A stretch of DNA of 64,000 bases, taken from contig JACRPA010000010.1 of NCBI GenBank assembly GCA_016214145.1, positions 1 to 64,000 on the forward strand, in the 5' to 3' direction. Every line of letters starts with the position of its first letter. Positions within the stretch are counted from its first letter, which is position 1. Positions 8,996 to 19,740 of the stretch are shown piece after piece. The notes under the pieces are model-generated. The model was not told the origin of the DNA. It saw only the letters and a program-made list of their open reading frames with translations, and made no database searches. This DNA is from Rhodocyclales bacterium (GTDB lineage Bacteria; Pseudomonadota; Gammaproteobacteria; Burkholderiales; Rhodocyclaceae). The translations under genes were made by a program, and so were the position numbers.

Positions 8996-9912
8996 AATTC
9001 ACCATCTACCAGGAAAGCCGGCCGGGCAAGCGCCCGACCAACGAGGACCGCATCGCCTACAGCTATTCGCGCGATGCGCTGCTGATGGTCGTCGCCGACG
9101 GCATGGGCGGCCACCTGCACGGCGAAGTGGCGGCGCAGATCGCCGTGCAGTTCATCACCGAGTCCTTCCAGCGCGAGGCCCATCCGCAGCTGAAGGATCC
9201 CTTCCTGTTCCTCTCCGCCGCGCTCACCAACGCCCACCACGCCATCCTCGACTATGCCGCCGACCGCCTGCTGCCGGAAGCGCCGCGCACCACCTGCGTC
9301 GCCTGCATCGTGCAGGATTCCATCGCCTACTGGGCGCACGCCGGCGACTCGCGCCTGTATGCCCTGCGCGGCGGGCGCATCATCGCCCAGACGCGCGACC
9401 ATTCGCGCGTGCAGCGCATGGTGGAGGACGGGCTGATCACCGCCGAGGCCGCCATACACCACCCGGCGCGCAACCGCATCTTCAGCTGCCTGGGCGGCGG
9501 CAATGCCCCGCAGATCGACTTTTCGAAGAAGACGCCGCTGATGACCGGCGACGTCATCCTGCTCTGCTCGGACGGCGTGTGGGGGCCGCTGCCCGCCGAC
9601 GTGATCCCCCGCGCCCTGAGCACCGGCAACGTCGTGCAGGCGACGCCGGCCCTGCTGAATCAGGCCGAGGCGCGCGGCGGCGACAACGCCGACAACCTGT
9701 CGATGATCGCCATCCGCTGGGAGGACAACTACGCCGAGGACACCCTCGGCAGCGTGTCGACCAAGACCATGCCGGTCGATTCCTTCACGACGCAGATGGA
9801 AGCCTTCGCCAAGGCGCGCAAGGGCGCCCAGCCCCTGCCCAACCTGTCGGACGAGGACATCGAGCGCGCCATCCAGGAAATCAACTCGGCCATACGGAAA
9901 TTTTCCAAGTGA
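8992..9912 (+). CDS. PP2C family protein serine/threonine phosphatase
   Basis: 306 residues from the ATG overlapping the kinase stop. Metal-binding motifs of PPM phosphatases are present: RPTNEDR near residue 16, VVADGMGGHLHGEVAA, WAHAGDSRLYALR, LLCSDGVWG and GGDNADNLSMI. It should reverse phosphorylation by the adjacent kinase. The C-terminal 60 residues (TKTMPVDSFTTQMEAF onward) lie outside the catalytic fold. Confidence 0.93.
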   Translation: MKFTIYQESRPGKRPTNEDRIAYSYSRDALLMVVADGMGGHLHGEVAAQIAVQFITESFQREAHPQLKDPFLFLSAALTNAHHAILDYAADRLLPEAPRTTCVACIVQDSIAYWAHAGDSRLYALRGGRIIAQTRDHSRVQRMVEDGLITAEAAIHHPARNRIFSCLGGGNAPQIDFSKKTPLMTGDVILLCSDGVWGPLPADVIPRALSTGNVVQATPALLNQAEARGGDNADNLSMIAIRWEDNYAEDTLGSVSTKTMPVDSFTTQMEAFAKARKGAQPLPNLSDEDIERAIQEINSAIRKFSK

Positions 9913-9922
9913 GGGGTGAGGC

Positions 9923-10657
9923 GTGAGGAGTGAGGAGAAGTCGAGACCGAGCGGCCGCCAGGCCGACGAGCTGCGCCGCGTGACCATCACGCGCAACTAC
10001 ACGCGGCATGCCGAAGGCTCGGTGCTGGTCGAGTTCGGCGACACGAAAGTGCTGTGCACCGCCAGCGTCGAGCAGGGCGTGCCGGGCTTCCTGCGCGGGC
10101 TCGGCCAGGGCTGGCTCACCGCCGAGTACGGCATGCTGCCGCGCTCGACGCACACGCGCACCTCGCGCGAGGCGGCCAAGGGCAAGCAGAGCGGGCGCAC
10201 GCTGGAAATCCAGCGCCTGATCGGCCGCAGCCTGCGCGCCGTCACCGACCTCGAGGCGCTGGGCGAGCGCACCGTGCAGATCGACTGCGACGTGCTGCAG
10301 GCCGACGGCGGCACGCGCACCGCCTCCATCACCGGCGCCTGCGTCGCCGCGCATGATGCCTTTTCCAAACTGGTCGCCGAGGGCGCCATCCCGCGCCATC
10401 CGCTGCGCGAGCTGGTCGCGGCGATTTCCGTCGGCATCTACGACGGCACGCCGGTGCTCGACCTCGATTACCCCGAGGATTCCGCCTGCGACACCGACAT
10501 GAACGTGGTGATGACCGCCTCCGGCGGCATGATCGAGGTGCAGGGCACGGCCGAAGGCGCGCCGTTCTCGCGCGCCGAGCTGGACACCTTGCTGGCGCTG
10601 GCCGAACGCGGCATCGCGCAGCTCGTCGCGGCGCAGAAGACCGCATTGGGAAAATGA
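9923..10657 (+). CDS. rph: ribonuclease PH
   Basis: 244 residues, GTG start at 9923. [60 protein letters not shown] and [19 protein letters not shown] are standard RNase PH segments. It is a phosphorolytic 3'-5' exoribonuclease acting on tRNA precursors. Its start codon and ribosome-binding purines lie inside a GTGAGG tandem repeat (9909-9944), so initiation may have been altered by repeat expansion. Confidence 0.96.
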   Translation: MRSEEKSRPSGRQADELRRVTITRNYTRHAEGSVLVEFGDTKVLCTASVEQGVPGFLRGLGQGWLTAEYGMLPRSTHTRTSREAAKGKQSGRTLEIQRLIGRSLRAVTDLEALGERTVQIDCDVLQADGGTRTASITGACVAAHDAFSKLVAEGAIPRHPLRELVAAISVGIYDGTPVLDLDYPEDSACDTDMNVVMTASGGMIEVQGTAEGAPFSRAELDTLLALAERGIAQLVAAQKTALGK

Positions 10658-10660
10658 AAC

Positions 10661-10767
10661 CGCCTTCAACGCAAAGAGCGCAAAGACGCAAAGAGCGCAA
10701 AGGAAAGCATTCAATGCCGCCTTTCTTTGCGTCCTTTGCGTCTTTGCGTCCTTTGCGTTAGAGGCGG
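10661..10767. repeat. heptamer hairpin repeat, CGCAAAG type
   Basis: The left arm is four CGCAAAG units at periods of 9, 8 and 9 bp. The right arm is the complementary series of CTTTGCG units. Outer CCGCCTT/GAGGCGG flanks pair as well. It lies between rph and rdgB on the plus strand. Four further copies built from other heptamers lie at 40361, 42449, 45679 and 46916. Confidence 0.9.
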
Positions 10768-10779
10768 CTGGCTTTCACC

Positions 10780-11385
10780 ATGTTCACCAAGCTCGTCCTC
10801 GCCTCCAACAACCCCGGCAAGCTGCGCGAGTTCGCCGCGCTGTTCGCGCCGCATCGGATCGAGGTGCTGCCGCAGTCGGCCTTCGGCATCCCCGAGGCGG
10901 AGGAGCCGCACTGCACCTTCATCGAGAACGCGCTGGCCAAGGCGCGCCATGCCGCGCGCCTGTCGGGGCTGCCGGCCATGGCGGACGACTCCGGCCTGTG
11001 CGTGCCGGCGCTGGGCGGCGAGCCCGGCGTGCACTCCGCCTATTACGCCGGCAAGGACGGCGACCGCGCCACGCGCGACGCGCGCAACAACGCCAAATTG
11101 CTCGCCGCGCTGGAAGGCCGCGCCGACCGCCGCGCCCACTACTGCTGCGTGCTGGTGCTGGTGCGCCATGCCGAGGATCCGCAGCCGATCATCGCCGAGG
11201 GCGAATGGCACGGCGAGATCCTGCCCGCGCCGCGCGGCGCGGGCGGCTTCGGCTACGACCCGCTGTTCCTCGTGCCGTCGGCGAACTGTTCCTCGGCGGA
11301 GCTGGCGGCCGAGGCGAAGAACGCCATCAGCCACCGCGCCCTCGCCTTCGGCAGGCTCGCCGAGCGTTTGCGCGCGGGGCTCTGA
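10780..11385 (+). CDS. rdgB: XTP/dITP pyrophosphatase (RdgB/HAM1)
   Basis: 201 residues: LVLASNNPGKLREF (substrate-binding start), TFIENALAKARHAA, ADDSGLCVPALGGEPGVHSA (split here for brevity), GGFGYDPLF and ISHRALA near the end. It removes non-canonical purine nucleotides such as dITP and XTP. It lies between rph and hemW in the conserved order. Confidence 0.96.
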   Translation: MFTKLVLASNNPGKLREFAALFAPHRIEVLPQSAFGIPEAEEPHCTFIENALAKARHAARLSGLPAMADDSGLCVPALGGEPGVHSAYYAGKDGDRATRDARNNAKLLAALEGRADRRAHYCCVLVLVRHAEDPQPIIAEGEWHGEILPAPRGAGGFGYDPLFLVPSANCSSAELAAEAKNAISHRALAFGRLAERLRAGL

Positions 11386-11393
11386 TTCCTTTC

Positions 11394-12710
11394 GTGACGC
11401 GCCGCGTCATTCCAATCGCTCCAGAAGGCCGCCGCGTCGCACCGGCCGAACTGACGACTCTGCCGCCGCTTTCGCTCTACGTGCATTTCCCCTGGTGCGT
11501 GAAGAAGTGCCCCTACTGCGACTTCAATTCGCACGAGGCGCGCGACGGCATTCCGGAAGCGCGCTACCTCGCCGCCCTCATCGCCGACCTGGAGCAGTCG
11601 TTGCCGCTGGTGTGGGGCCGGCCGGTCGTCAGCGTCTTCATCGGCGGCGGCACGCCCAGCCTGCTCGCGCCGGAATCGGTCGACGCCCTGCTCGCCGCCG
11701 TGCGCGCCAGACTGACTTTGTTGCCCGGCGCCGAGGTCACGCTGGAAGCCAACCCCGGCACGGCCGAGGCGGCGCGCTTCGCCGGCTACCGCGCCGCCGG
11801 GGTCAATCGTCTTTCCGTCGGCGTGCAGAGCTTCAATCCGCGCCACCTCGCCGCGCTCGGCCGCATCCACGACGCGGACGAAGCGCGCCGCGCCGTCGAA
11901 CTGGCGCTCAGGCACTTCGACAACGTCAACCTCGACCTGATGTACGCCCTGCCCGGCCAGACGCTGGAGGAGGCGCGCGCCGACATCCGCGCGGCGGCGG
12001 CCTTCGGCACGCCGCACCTGTCGGCCTACCACCTGACGCTGGAACCGAACACCGCCTTCCATCGCGCCCCGCCGCCGCTGCCCGACGCCGACCAGGCCTC
12101 CGCCATGCAGGATGCCGTCGAGGATGCGCTGGCCGCCCACGGCTACGGCCACTACGAAATCTCCGCCTTCGCTAAGAACCTTCCCCCCGCCCCCCTTCCC
12201 GGGGAAGGGGGTGACGCAGGTTCCGCCGCGCACGGCGCGGCGTCCATGCTGTTGGCTGGCTCCACCTTGGGGCGGCCCGGCGGTGGCGCCCGCCCCGGCA
12301 GCGAATGCCGCCACAACCTCAATTACTGGCTGTTCGGCGACTACCTCGGCATCGGCGCCGGCGCGCACGGCAAGATTTCCTCGCACGAAGGCATCATGCG
12401 GCAGATGAAGCACAAGCACCCGCAGGCCTACCTCGACGGTACCGAACGTGGCGCGGCCGTGCAGGAGCAACACGTCGTCGGCGCCGACGACCTGCCCTTC
12501 GAGTTCATGATGAACGCCCTGCGCCTGACGGAAGGATTCCCGCCGCGGCTGTTCGCCGAGCGCACGGGACTGACTTTGGACGCGATTCGTCCGCAACTGG
12601 ACGAAGCCGCATCGCGCGGACTGCTGGAAGAGCGCGCGGAACGCATTGCGCCGACCGAATGCGGCCGGCGCTTCCTCAACGATTTGCTGCAGATTTTCCT
12701 GCAGGGCTGA
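11394..12710 (+). CDS. hemW: heme chaperone HemW (radical SAM) with a repeat-derived insertion
   Basis: 438 residues from the GTG at 11394. The radical SAM motif CVKKCPYC (C35, C39, C42) and the HemW mark HNLNYW are intact, with FGDYLGIGAGAHGK after it. HemW binds heme and a 4Fe-4S cluster. Between SAFAK and CRHNLNYW, normally joined by a few residues, lie about 42 extra residues (NLPPAPLPGEGGDAG to GGGARPGSE). They are encoded by an in-frame palindromic C/G-rich element at 12178-12303. The frame stays open, so the protein may still work, with a loop extension next to the HN motif. Confidence 0.92.
   Translation: MTRRVIPIAPEGRRVAPAELTTLPPLSLYVHFPWCVKKCPYCDFNSHEARDGIPEARYLAALIADLEQSLPLVWGRPVVSVFIGGGTPSLLAPESVDALLAAVRARLTLLPGAEVTLEANPGTAEAARFAGYRAAGVNRLSVGVQSFNPRHLAALGRIHDADEARRAVELALRHFDNVNLDLMYALPGQTLEEARADIRAAAAFGTPHLSAYHLTLEPNTAFHRAPPPLPDADQASAMQDAVEDALAAHGYGHYEISAFAKNLPPAPLPGEGGDAGSAAHGAASMLLAGSTLGRPGGGARPGSECRHNLNYWLFGDYLGIGAGAHGKISSHEGIMRQMKHKHPQAYLDGTERGAAVQEQHVVGADDLPFEFMMNALRLTEGFPPRLFAERTGLTLDAIRPQLDEAASRGLLEERAERIAPTECGRRFLNDLLQIFLQG
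12191..12211. repeat. CCCCCTTCCC/GGGAAGGGGG palindrome inside hemW
   Basis: A nearly perfect palindrome translated in frame as PAPLPGEGG. Related C/T-rich palindromes are intergenic at 24016-24040 and 61656-61677, so this looks like a dispersed element that landed in a coding region. Confidence 0.75.
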
Positions 12711-13997
12711 TCATCCCTGCAGCAGCGCCCCGGTGCGCTGCAGCCAGCTCTCGACGACGGCCCGGCCGGCGCCGTCCCCCTCGAGTTCCTTCCAGCGGCG
12801 GTCCACCTCGTTCATGATGTCGCTTACCTGCCAGCGCGACTCGCGCACCATCAGCTGCATCTCGGCCAGGGCGACGGCGTCGTCCTCGATGCCGGCGGTG
12901 AGCGCCGCCAGTTCGTCCGGATGGAAGCCGGTTTCCAAGAGGGTGCGTTCCAGCCCCGTAATGCGCTGGTTGACGAAGACCACCAGCGGCGCCTCGGCCA
13001 CCTTCGGCGTGTCCACCACGCAGCTCTGGTAGGCGCCATGCCAGTTGCGGAAGATCTCGGCCAGCTGGTCGAGCTGGGCGACCACCGCCTCGGCCGAGAT
13101 CTCGCCCTGGCTGTCCAGCCCCTGGGGCTCGCCGCCATGCAGCAGGCCGACCAGGTGGTCGATCAATTCGCGGCTGAACTTGCGCCGGTTCATCTTCAGC
13201 ATGACCGACAGGCGCGAGGCGCCGTGCGTGCGCCAGCTCTTCTCGAACAGGGTGGTGACGGCCTCGGCCAGCATGAGGATCTGGCCGATGGGGCCGATCT
13301 CCTCGCCTTTTAGCCCGCGCGGGTAGCCGCTGCCGTCCAGCCGCTCGTGGTGCTCGAACACCGCCGTGCTGATCTCCGGATGGTATTGCGGATACTCCTG
13401 CAGGATCAGAAACGCCGTCATCGGATGCACATAGACGTGACGCAGCTCGCCGGCATCGAGGCGGCGGCCCGGGCGCAGCAGCTCGGGATCGATGTGCAGC
13501 TCGCCGATGTCGTGCAGCATGCCGGCCGCCGCGACGGTCGCCAGGTCGTGGTCGGGCAAGCGGCTCTTGATGGCGAGGAACAGGGCGATCAGCGTCATCT
13601 GCACGCTGTGCTCGTACAACTCGGGCCGCCGCTCGCGCGCCACCGTCAGCTTGAAGGCCAGCGGCGACGTCAGCGGCATGGCATAGAAGGCGTTGACGAG
13701 GCGCTCGACGCCGGGCAGGGCGGAACGGATGAGCTGGAAGCGCGACTCGGTCTCGAGAATCTCCCGCGCGCGGTCGCGCAGGCTCGCCTGCGTGACGCCG
13801 CCGGCGACGGTCAGGCACTGATCGATCGTCGGCAGCAGCTTGTGCTGCACCAGCTTCTCGCGGAAGGCGGAATTGATGCGCGTGCCCTGCTCGACCAGCT
13901 TGATGCCGTTGCGGGTGAACACCGCCTGGCTGGTGACGACCTCGTGCGTATCGCCCAGCGACGTGACGCTGTTGATGTAGTGCTCGTCGTAGCTCAT
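12711..13997 (-). CDS. HD-GYP domain protein (predicted c-di-GMP phosphodiesterase)
   Basis: 428 residues. After an uncharacterised N-terminal 125 residues comes an HD-GYP domain with [15 protein letters not shown] (H162-D163), HPMTAFLIL and [14 protein letters not shown] (216-229). All key residues are present, so hydrolysis of c-di-GMP is likely. A further 150 residues are helical. There is no membrane segment. Its ATG overlaps the trmB stop as ATGA, and it converges directly on hemW. Confidence 0.9.
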   Translation of the reverse strand: MSYDEHYINSVTSLGDTHEVVTSQAVFTRNGIKLVEQGTRINSAFREKLVQHKLLPTIDQCLTVAGGVTQASLRDRAREILETESRFQLIRSALPGVERLVNAFYAMPLTSPLAFKLTVARERRPELYEHSVQMTLIALFLAIKSRLPDHDLATVAAAGMLHDIGELHIDPELLRPGRRLDAGELRHVYVHPMTAFLILQEYPQYHPEISTAVFEHHERLDGSGYPRGLKGEEIGPIGQILMLAEAVTTLFEKSWRTHGASRLSVMLKMNRRKFSRELIDHLVGLLHGGEPQGLDSQGEISAEAVVAQLDQLAEIFRNWHGAYQSCVVDTPKVAEAPLVVFVNQRITGLERTLLETGFHPDELAALTAGIEDDAVALAEMQLMVRESRWQVSDIMNEVDRRWKELEGDGAGRAVVESWLQRTGALLQG

Positions 13998-14668
13998 TTT
14001 TTCCTGAAGACGATGTCCCAGACGCCGTGCCCCAGTTTAAGACCTCGCGTCTCGAATTTGGTTTGCGGTCGGTAGGCGGGACGCGGGGCATAGCCTGCCG
14101 CCGTATTCTCCAGCTGCGGCTCCGCCGAGAGCACCGCCAGCATCTGCCCGGCATACTCCTCCCAGTCGGTGGCCAGGTGCACGTAGCCGCCCGGCTTGAG
14201 GCGGCTCGCCAGCAGGGCGACAAAGTCAGCCTGCACAAGACGGCGTTTGTGATGGCGCTTCTTCGGCCAGGGGTCCGGGAAGAAGACGTGCACCCCGTCC
14301 AGCGATTCCGGCGCGATCATCTCGCGCAGCACTTCCACCGCATCGTGCTGGATGACGCGCAGGTTGGCGAGCCCTCCCTCGTCGATCAGCTTGAGCAGGC
14401 TCCCCACCCCGGGCGTATGCACTTCGATGCCGAGGTAATCGATTTCCGGGTGCGCCGCAGCAATTGCCGCCGTGGTCTCGCCCATGCCGCAGCCGATCTC
14501 CAGGACGGTATGGGCGCCGCGGCCGAAAATGGCGTGCAGATCAATTATTTCTTCTGAAAATTCAATGCCGTAACGCGGCAGCAGGGTCTCGTGCGCGCAC
14601 GCCTGGGCGTTGGACACGCGGCCCTGGCGCAAGACATAGCTGCGGATAGGTCTGGTCTGGCCGGGCAT
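13994..14668 (-). CDS. trmB: tRNA (guanine-N7-)-methyltransferase
   Basis: 224 residues from the ATG at 14666-14668. I chose it because [12 protein letters not shown] aligns with the usual TrmB start; an ATG at 14707 would add 13 residues. SAM motif [15 protein letters not shown], then [27 protein letters not shown] (the TrmB signature) and ATDWEEYA. It forms m7G46 in tRNA. In relatives it normally follows thiS-thiG; here a plus-strand GGDEF/EAL gene separates them. Confidence 0.95.
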   Translation of the reverse strand: MPGQTRPIRSYVLRQGRVSNAQACAHETLLPRYGIEFSEEIIDLHAIFGRGAHTVLEIGCGMGETTAAIAAAHPEIDYLGIEVHTPGVGSLLKLIDEGGLANLRVIQHDAVEVLREMIAPESLDGVHVFFPDPWPKKRHHKRRLVQADFVALLASRLKPGGYVHLATDWEEYAGQMLAVLSAEPQLENTAAGYAPRPAYRPQTKFETRGLKLGHGVWDIVFRKK

Positions 14669-14754
14669 GAATCGGCTGATTTGAGAAAAGCCATGAAAGA
14701 CTCTCAAGATCAGGGTTTTTCTTCCGATAAATCAGGGACACGAAGTTTATCACC

Positions 14755-17700
14755 ATGCAGACAGGCCCCTTGCCCATTCAGCCGCGTTTCGCCCGGCGCG
14801 CCGCTTTCGCCTGCGGCGGGCTGGCTGTCGCCATTGCCATCGCGGTTCTCTCCGGCTGGGCAGTGGCCGGCGTGGCGCTTTTCGCAACCCTTGGCCTTGC
14901 GCTCCTTGCGGCGCTCGTCCGGGACGGCATTCGGCTGCGCCGCCTCGATCACGGCAAGACCGAGCTTGGCGAGAATTATGGCGCGCTCCTCGACACGGCG
15001 CCCGGCGGCATCCTCGTCAGCGACGACAAGGGGCGGATCCTGACGGCCAATTCCCGCGCCGAGCAGATGTTCGGCTACGGGCCGGGAGAATTGCCCGGCC
15101 TCTCCATCGAGGCGCTGGTGCCGGAATCCGTGCGCGGGCGGCACGCGGCGCTGCACGCCGGCTTCGTCGAACGGCCGGCGCAGCGTCGCATGGGCGTCGG
15201 CCCCGATGCGTCCCTGCGCGCGCGGCGCAAGGACGGCAGCGAATTCACCGCCAGCATCAGCCTGGGACCGCGCCGGACCGCCAACGGGCTGCGCGTGACC
15301 GCGGTCATCCACGACGTCACCGCCGCCGTGCAGCGCGAGAACGAGATCGGGCGGGTCAACCGCGCCCTGCGCCTGCTGTCGGCGGCCAACCAGGCCATGC
15401 GCGGCGCGGCCAGCCAGATCGAATTGCTGGACGGCATCTGCCGCGTCATCATCGAAGTCGGCGGCTACCGCTTCGCCTGGATCGGCTACGCGGAAAACGA
15501 CGAGAAAAAGACCGTCACCCCCGTGGCCTTTGCCGGCAACGACGACGGCGCCCTGGCCCAGGCCAGCATATCCTGGGATGAGGCCTCGCCCAATGGGCAA
15601 GGCACGGCGGGCACGGCGATACGCAGCGGCCGGCCCTGCATCGTCCGCAGCACCGACAGCGACCCGCGCGTCGCCCCCTGGCGCGACGCCCTGCTCAGCG
15701 GCGGCTTTGCCTCGGTGGCGGCTTTCCCCCTGCGGATCGAGGGCATCGCCGGGGCGCTGCTCATTTACGCGGCCAGCGAGAACGCCCTGGGCGCGGAGGA
15801 ATGCGCCCTGCTGGAAAACCTCGCCGCCGACATCAGCTACGGCGTCACCGCGCTGCGCGCCGCCGAAAGTCGCGAACTGACCGAAGCCGCCCTGCGCCGC
15901 AGCGAAGCCATTCTCGATCGCGCCCAGCAGATCGCCCATGTCGGCAGCTGGGAATGGGATCTGCTCAAACAGGAAGTGTATTGGTCCGATCAGATGTACC
16001 GTGTCTTCGGCTACGAGCCTGGCGAAGTCGGGCCGCACAAGGACGCGGTGATCTCCCGCACGCATCCGGATGACCGCGCCCGCGTCGCCGAAAACATTCG
16101 ATCCCTCGTCGAGGGTGAATCCTCGTCGCTGGAGATCGATCATCGCGTGGTCTGGGAAGACGGCCTGGTGCGCCATGTGCACATGCAGTGCGAGGTGGAA
16201 TTCGGCGACGGCCGGCCGGCCCGCGTCATCGGCTCCACCCAGGACGTCACGGCCCAGGTGCGGCGCGAGGTCGAACAGCAGCGAACCAACCGTGCCCTGC
16301 GCATGCTGTCCGCCGTCACCCGGGCGGCGCGGGAAGCGACCTCCGAGGCCGCCCTGCTGCAGCGCGCCTGCGACATCGTCGCCGGCGCCGGCGGCTACTC
16401 GTTTGCCTGGATCGCCGGCAAGGAGCATGGGCCGGAGAAGCGCGCAAAGCTCCTCGCCGGCGCGGGCGATCCCGCCATGTTCGCCAGGGTGAGCAGCGGC
16501 ATCGTCACCTGGGACGAAAATCAGCCGAGCGGCCAGGGCACGGTGGGGCGCGCCCTGCGCAGCGGCACGCCGTGCATCGTGCGCGACGTGCAGACCGACC
16601 CGCTTTTCGCCTCCTGGCGCGACTTCGCGCTGGAAATGAAGTTCAACGCCTGCGCCTCCTTTCCCTTGCTGGTCGACGGAAAAATAGAGGGCGCGCTGGT
16701 CATCAATGCGACCAACGACACCTTCGGCGAGGCCGAGTGCGATCTGCTGGAGGATCTCGCCCGCGACATCGGCCATGCCCTCGCCGCCCTGCGCTCCGAA
16801 GCCGGGCGCAACGAGGCGGAAGCCGCCCTGCGCCGCAACGAAGCCCTGCTCGGCCGCGCCGAAGCGCTCGCCCACGTCGGCAGCTGGGAATGGGACATGC
16901 ACACGCAGACGCTGCAATGGTCGGAGGAAACCTATCGCATTCTGGGTTTCGAGCCCTACGAAGTCGAGCCGAAGACCGAACTGGCCATGGAGCGCACGCA
17001 TCCCGACGACCGCGCCGCCCTGAAGGCCAGGCTTGACGACGTGGTCAGCGGCGAAGCGCTGTCCTCCGAGCTGGATTACCGCGTCCTGCTGCCCGGCGGT
17101 GACATCCGCTGGGTGCACGTCAAGGTCGAAATGGAATACCACGACACCGGCCCGCTGCGCATGACCGGCGTCCTGCAGGACATCTCCGAGCGCCGCGCCT
17201 ACGAGACGCGCCTGGCGGAAGTCGCCAGCCACGACAACCTGACCGGCCTGCCCAACCGCAATCTCCTCAACGACCGGCTCGGCCAGGCGCTGGCGCATGC
17301 GCGCCGCCACGACGGCCTGGTGGCGGTCGGCTTCGTCGACCTCGATCGTTTCAAGGTCATCAACGACACGCTCGGCCACGACGCCGGCGACGAGCTGCTG
17401 AAGGAAATCGCGCGCCGGCTCTCCGGCTGCCTGCGCGGCTGCGACACCGTCGCCCGGCAGGGCGGAGACGAATTCGTCGTGGTGCTCACCGACCTGGCGC
17501 GGCCGGAGGATGCCAGCATCGTGGCGCAGAAGCTGCTCGACGCACTCAGCCCGCCCATGACGCTGAACGGGCGCGAGATCGTGCCCGGCGCCAGCCTCGG
17601 CTTCGCCATCTTCCCGCAGGACGGCGACACCCTGCAGGCGCTGCTGATGGCGGCGGACAAGGCCATGTACAGCGCCAAGCATGCCGGCCGCGGCCAGTAT

Positions 17701-18525
17701 CGCTTCTTCGACCCGGAGATGAACCGCGCCGCCGCCGACTGGCTGGAGGTCGGCGCGGAGCTGCACCACGCGCTGGACCGCGACGAGTTCGAATTGCATT
17801 ACCAGCCCAAGGTGGATCTGAAGAGCGGCGCCATCACCGGCGTGGAAGCGCTGCTGCGCTGGCGCAGTCCCGACCTGGGCCTGGTGCCGCCGAACAAGTT
17901 CATCCCGATCCTCGAGGAGACCGGCCTGATCCTGGAAGTGGGAGAGTGGGTCATCGCGCGCGCCTGCCGCCAGGCGCGGCTGTGGCAGGAGCAGGGGCTG
18001 CCGCCATTGCGCATCGCCGTCAACCTGTCGCCGCGCCAGTTCCAGCAGCGCGACCTGGCCCTGCGCATCCGCACCCTGATCGACCAGCCCGATTTCCTGC
18101 CGGAATACCTGGAACTGGAAATCACCGAAAGCATGGTCATGCAGAACGTCGAGCGCGCCATCGCCACGCTGGAAGAGTTGCGCCAGACCGGCATACACAT
18201 CGCCATTGACGACTTCGGCACCGGCTATTCGTCCCTGGCAGTGCTGAAGCGCTTCCCGGTGGACTGCCTCAAGGTGGACCGGTCATTCGTGCGGGACATC
18301 CCGGACGACGCCGACGACATGGCCATCACGCGCGCCGTCATCCTGCTGGCGCACAGCATGGGCCTGTCGGTGGTGGCGGAAGGCGTCGAAACGGAAGCGC
18401 AGCGCAGTTTCCTGGTGGAATGCGGCTGCGACGAGATGCAGGGCTTTCTGTTCTCCAAACCCCTGCCGCCGGCGGAACTCGCCGAGCGCGTGCTCGGCCA
18501 CCTGCAAACCGCGCTGGCGGCCTAG
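14755..18525 (+). CDS. membrane-anchored PAS/GAF/GGDEF/EAL c-di-GMP signalling protein
   Basis: 1256 residues. Two transmembrane helices (about 15-62), PAS (about 70-195), then two near-identical modules of GAF plus PAS_3 (about 200-508 and 509-815), GGDEF (motif GGDEF at 903-907, intact) and EAL (motif EALLRW from residue 1031, with [10 protein letters not shown] and [10 protein letters not shown]). Both cyclase and phosphodiesterase motifs look catalytic; which dominates cannot be read from sequence. The repeated modules share NRALRxLSA and RRxEAxLxRAxxxAHVGSWE, pointing to an internal duplication. It lies opposite in direction to thiG and trmB on either side. Confidence 0.95.
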   Translation: MQTGPLPIQPRFARRAAFACGGLAVAIAIAVLSGWAVAGVALFATLGLALLAALVRDGIRLRRLDHGKTELGENYGALLDTAPGGILVSDDKGRILTANSRAEQMFGYGPGELPGLSIEALVPESVRGRHAALHAGFVERPAQRRMGVGPDASLRARRKDGSEFTASISLGPRRTANGLRVTAVIHDVTAAVQRENEIGRVNRALRLLSAANQAMRGAASQIELLDGICRVIIEVGGYRFAWIGYAENDEKKTVTPVAFAGNDDGALAQASISWDEASPNGQGTAGTAIRSGRPCIVRSTDSDPRVAPWRDALLSGGFASVAAFPLRIEGIAGALLIYAASENALGAEECALLENLAADISYGVTALRAAESRELTEAALRRSEAILDRAQQIAHVGSWEWDLLKQEVYWSDQMYRVFGYEPGEVGPHKDAVISRTHPDDRARVAENIRSLVEGESSSLEIDHRVVWEDGLVRHVHMQCEVEFGDGRPARVIGSTQDVTAQVRREVEQQRTNRALRMLSAVTRAAREATSEAALLQRACDIVAGAGGYSFAWIAGKEHGPEKRAKLLAGAGDPAMFARVSSGIVTWDENQPSGQGTVGRALRSGTPCIVRDVQTDPLFASWRDFALEMKFNACASFPLLVDGKIEGALVINATNDTFGEAECDLLEDLARDIGHALAALRSEAGRNEAEAALRRNEALLGRAEALAHVGSWEWDMHTQTLQWSEETYRILGFEPYEVEPKTELAMERTHPDDRAALKARLDDVVSGEALSSELDYRVLLPGGDIRWVHVKVEMEYHDTGPLRMTGVLQDISERRAYETRLAEVASHDNLTGLPNRNLLNDRLGQALAHARRHDGLVAVGFVDLDRFKVINDTLGHDAGDELLKEIARRLSGCLRGCDTVARQGGDEFVVVLTDLARPEDASIVAQKLLDALSPPMTLNGREIVPGASLGFAIFPQDGDTLQALLMAADKAMYSAKHAGRGQYRFFDPEMNRAAADWLEVGAELHHALDRDEFELHYQPKVDLKSGAITGVEALLRWRSPDLGLVPPNKFIPILEETGLILEVGEWVIARACRQARLWQEQGLPPLRIAVNLSPRQFQQRDLALRIRTLIDQPDFLPEYLELEITESMVMQNVERAIATLEELRQTGIHIAIDDFGTGYSSLAVLKRFPVDCLKVDRSFVRDIPDDADDMAITRAVILLAHSMGLSVVAEGVETEAQRSFLVECGCDEMQGFLFSKPLPPAELAERVLGHLQTALAA

Positions 18526-19307
18526 GCGATCATGCCGCCGGTCGGCGAACTGGGCGAAGCCGTGTAGAGCTTCTTCGGCATGCGCCCGGCGAGAAAGGCC
18601 TCGCGCCCGGCCTCCACCGCCTTCTTCATCGCCCCCGCCATCAGCACCGGATTCCGCGCGCCGGCAATCGCCGTGTTCATCAGCACGCCGTCGCAGCCCA
18701 GTTCCATGGCGATGGCCGCATCGGAGGCCGTGCCGACGCCGGCATCGACCAGCACCGGCACTTTCGCGTTGTCGATGATGAGGCGCAGGTTCCACGGGTT
18801 GAGGATGCCCATGCCGGAACCGATCAGGGACGCCAGCGGCATCACCGCCACGCAGCCGATCTCCTCCAGCCGCTTGGCCTGGATCGGGTCGTCGGCGCAA
18901 TACACCATCACCTTGAAGCCGTCCTTCACCAGCGTCTCGGCCGCCGCCAGCGTCTGCGGCATGTCGGGGAACAGCGTCTGCGCATCGCCCAGCACTTCCA
19001 GCTTGACGAGATCGTGGCCGTCGAGCAGCTCGCGCGCCAGGCGCAGGGTGCGCACGGCGTCCTCCGCCGTGTAGCAGCCGGCGGTGTTCGGCAGCAGGGT
19101 GTACTTCGAGGGCGGCAGGTAGTCGAGCAGGCTCGGCTGGCCCGGCTCCTGGCCGATGTTGGTGCGGCGGATCGCCACCGTGACGATCTCGGCGCCCGAG
19201 GCCTCGATGGCCGCGCGAGTCTCGTCGAAATCCTTGTACTTGCCGGTGCCGACGAGCAGGCGCGAGGAATACGCCTTGCCGGCGATGATGAGCTGGTCGT
19301 TTTTCAT
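18522..19307 (-). CDS. thiG: thiazole synthase
   Basis: 261 residues. [28 protein letters not shown]-type segment, [26 protein letters not shown] and [21 protein letters not shown] (given in parts) are standard ThiG. It makes the thiazole phosphate of thiamin from deoxyxylulose phosphate, a glycine- or tyrosine-derived imine and ThiS thiocarboxylate. It follows thiS by 6 bp and its TAG stop overlaps the TAG of the converging GGDEF/EAL gene. Confidence 0.96.
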   Translation of the reverse strand: MKNDQLIIAGKAYSSRLLVGTGKYKDFDETRAAIEASGAEIVTVAIRRTNIGQEPGQPSLLDYLPPSKYTLLPNTAGCYTAEDAVRTLRLARELLDGHDLVKLEVLGDAQTLFPDMPQTLAAAETLVKDGFKVMVYCADDPIQAKRLEEIGCVAVMPLASLIGSGMGILNPWNLRLIIDNAKVPVLVDAGVGTASDAAIAMELGCDGVLMNTAIAGARNPVLMAGAMKKAVEAGREAFLAGRMPKKLYTASPSSPTGGMIA

Positions 19308-19313
19308 TTTCGC

Positions 19314-19514
19314 TTACCCGCCGCCGACGGCGACAACGATCTCGATGCGGTCGCCCTCGGCAAGCTGCGTGGCGGCATGCCCGCTCTTCGGCACGATCTC
19401 GCCGTTGCGCTCGACCGCCAGTCGCTTGCCTTCCAGCCCCATTTCACGCAGCAATTCCGCCACCGAGGGCGGTGCGGCGAAGCGGCGCTGCTCGCCGTTG
19501 ACGCTGATTTCCAT
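19314..19514 (-). CDS. thiS: sulfur carrier protein ThiS
   Basis: 66 residues with beta-grasp pattern (MEISVNGEQRRF, LAVERNGEIVPKSGHAATQL, DRIEIVVAVGGG). The C-terminal Gly-Gly needed for adenylation and thiocarboxylation is present. First gene of the thiS-thiG pair. Confidence 0.95.
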   Translation of the reverse strand: MEISVNGEQRRFAAPPSVAELLREMGLEGKRLAVERNGEIVPKSGHAATQLAEGDRIEIVVAVGGG

Positions 19515-19547
19515 TGGAGAATTCTAGCAGGTAGAATGCCGCCAGCC

Positions 19548-19621
19548 GCGGGTGTAGTTCAATGGCAGAACGGCAGCTTCCCAAGCTGCATACGAGGGTT
19601 CGATTCCCTTCACCCGCTCCA
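19548..19621 (+). tRNA. tRNA-Gly (anticodon CCC)
   Basis: The acceptor arms GCGGGTG (19548-19554) and CACCCGC (19611-19617) pair over 7 bp. The anticodon stem GCAGC/GCTGC encloses the loop TTCCCAA, giving anticodon CCC. The T-arm GAGGGTTCGATTCCCTT is typical, and the CCA end is encoded (19619-19621). Confidence 0.96.
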
Positions 19622-19622
19622 A

Positions 19623-19649
19623 AAAAATCCGGCTTGAAGCCGGATTTTT
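19623..19649 (+). terminator. rho-independent terminator after tRNA-Gly
   Basis: AAAAATCCGGC and GCCGGATTTTT enclose the loop TTGAA, giving a GC stem followed by a T run. It starts two bases after the CCA of the tRNA. Confidence 0.9.
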
Positions 19650-19740
19650 ATTTAGGGCGCGGCCGGAACACCTCCTCTTGGAGGCGAGCCTCAATCGTCA
19701 TGACTCGGCTCAATTCCGACCGCAGGGAGCGGCAGCCGGC

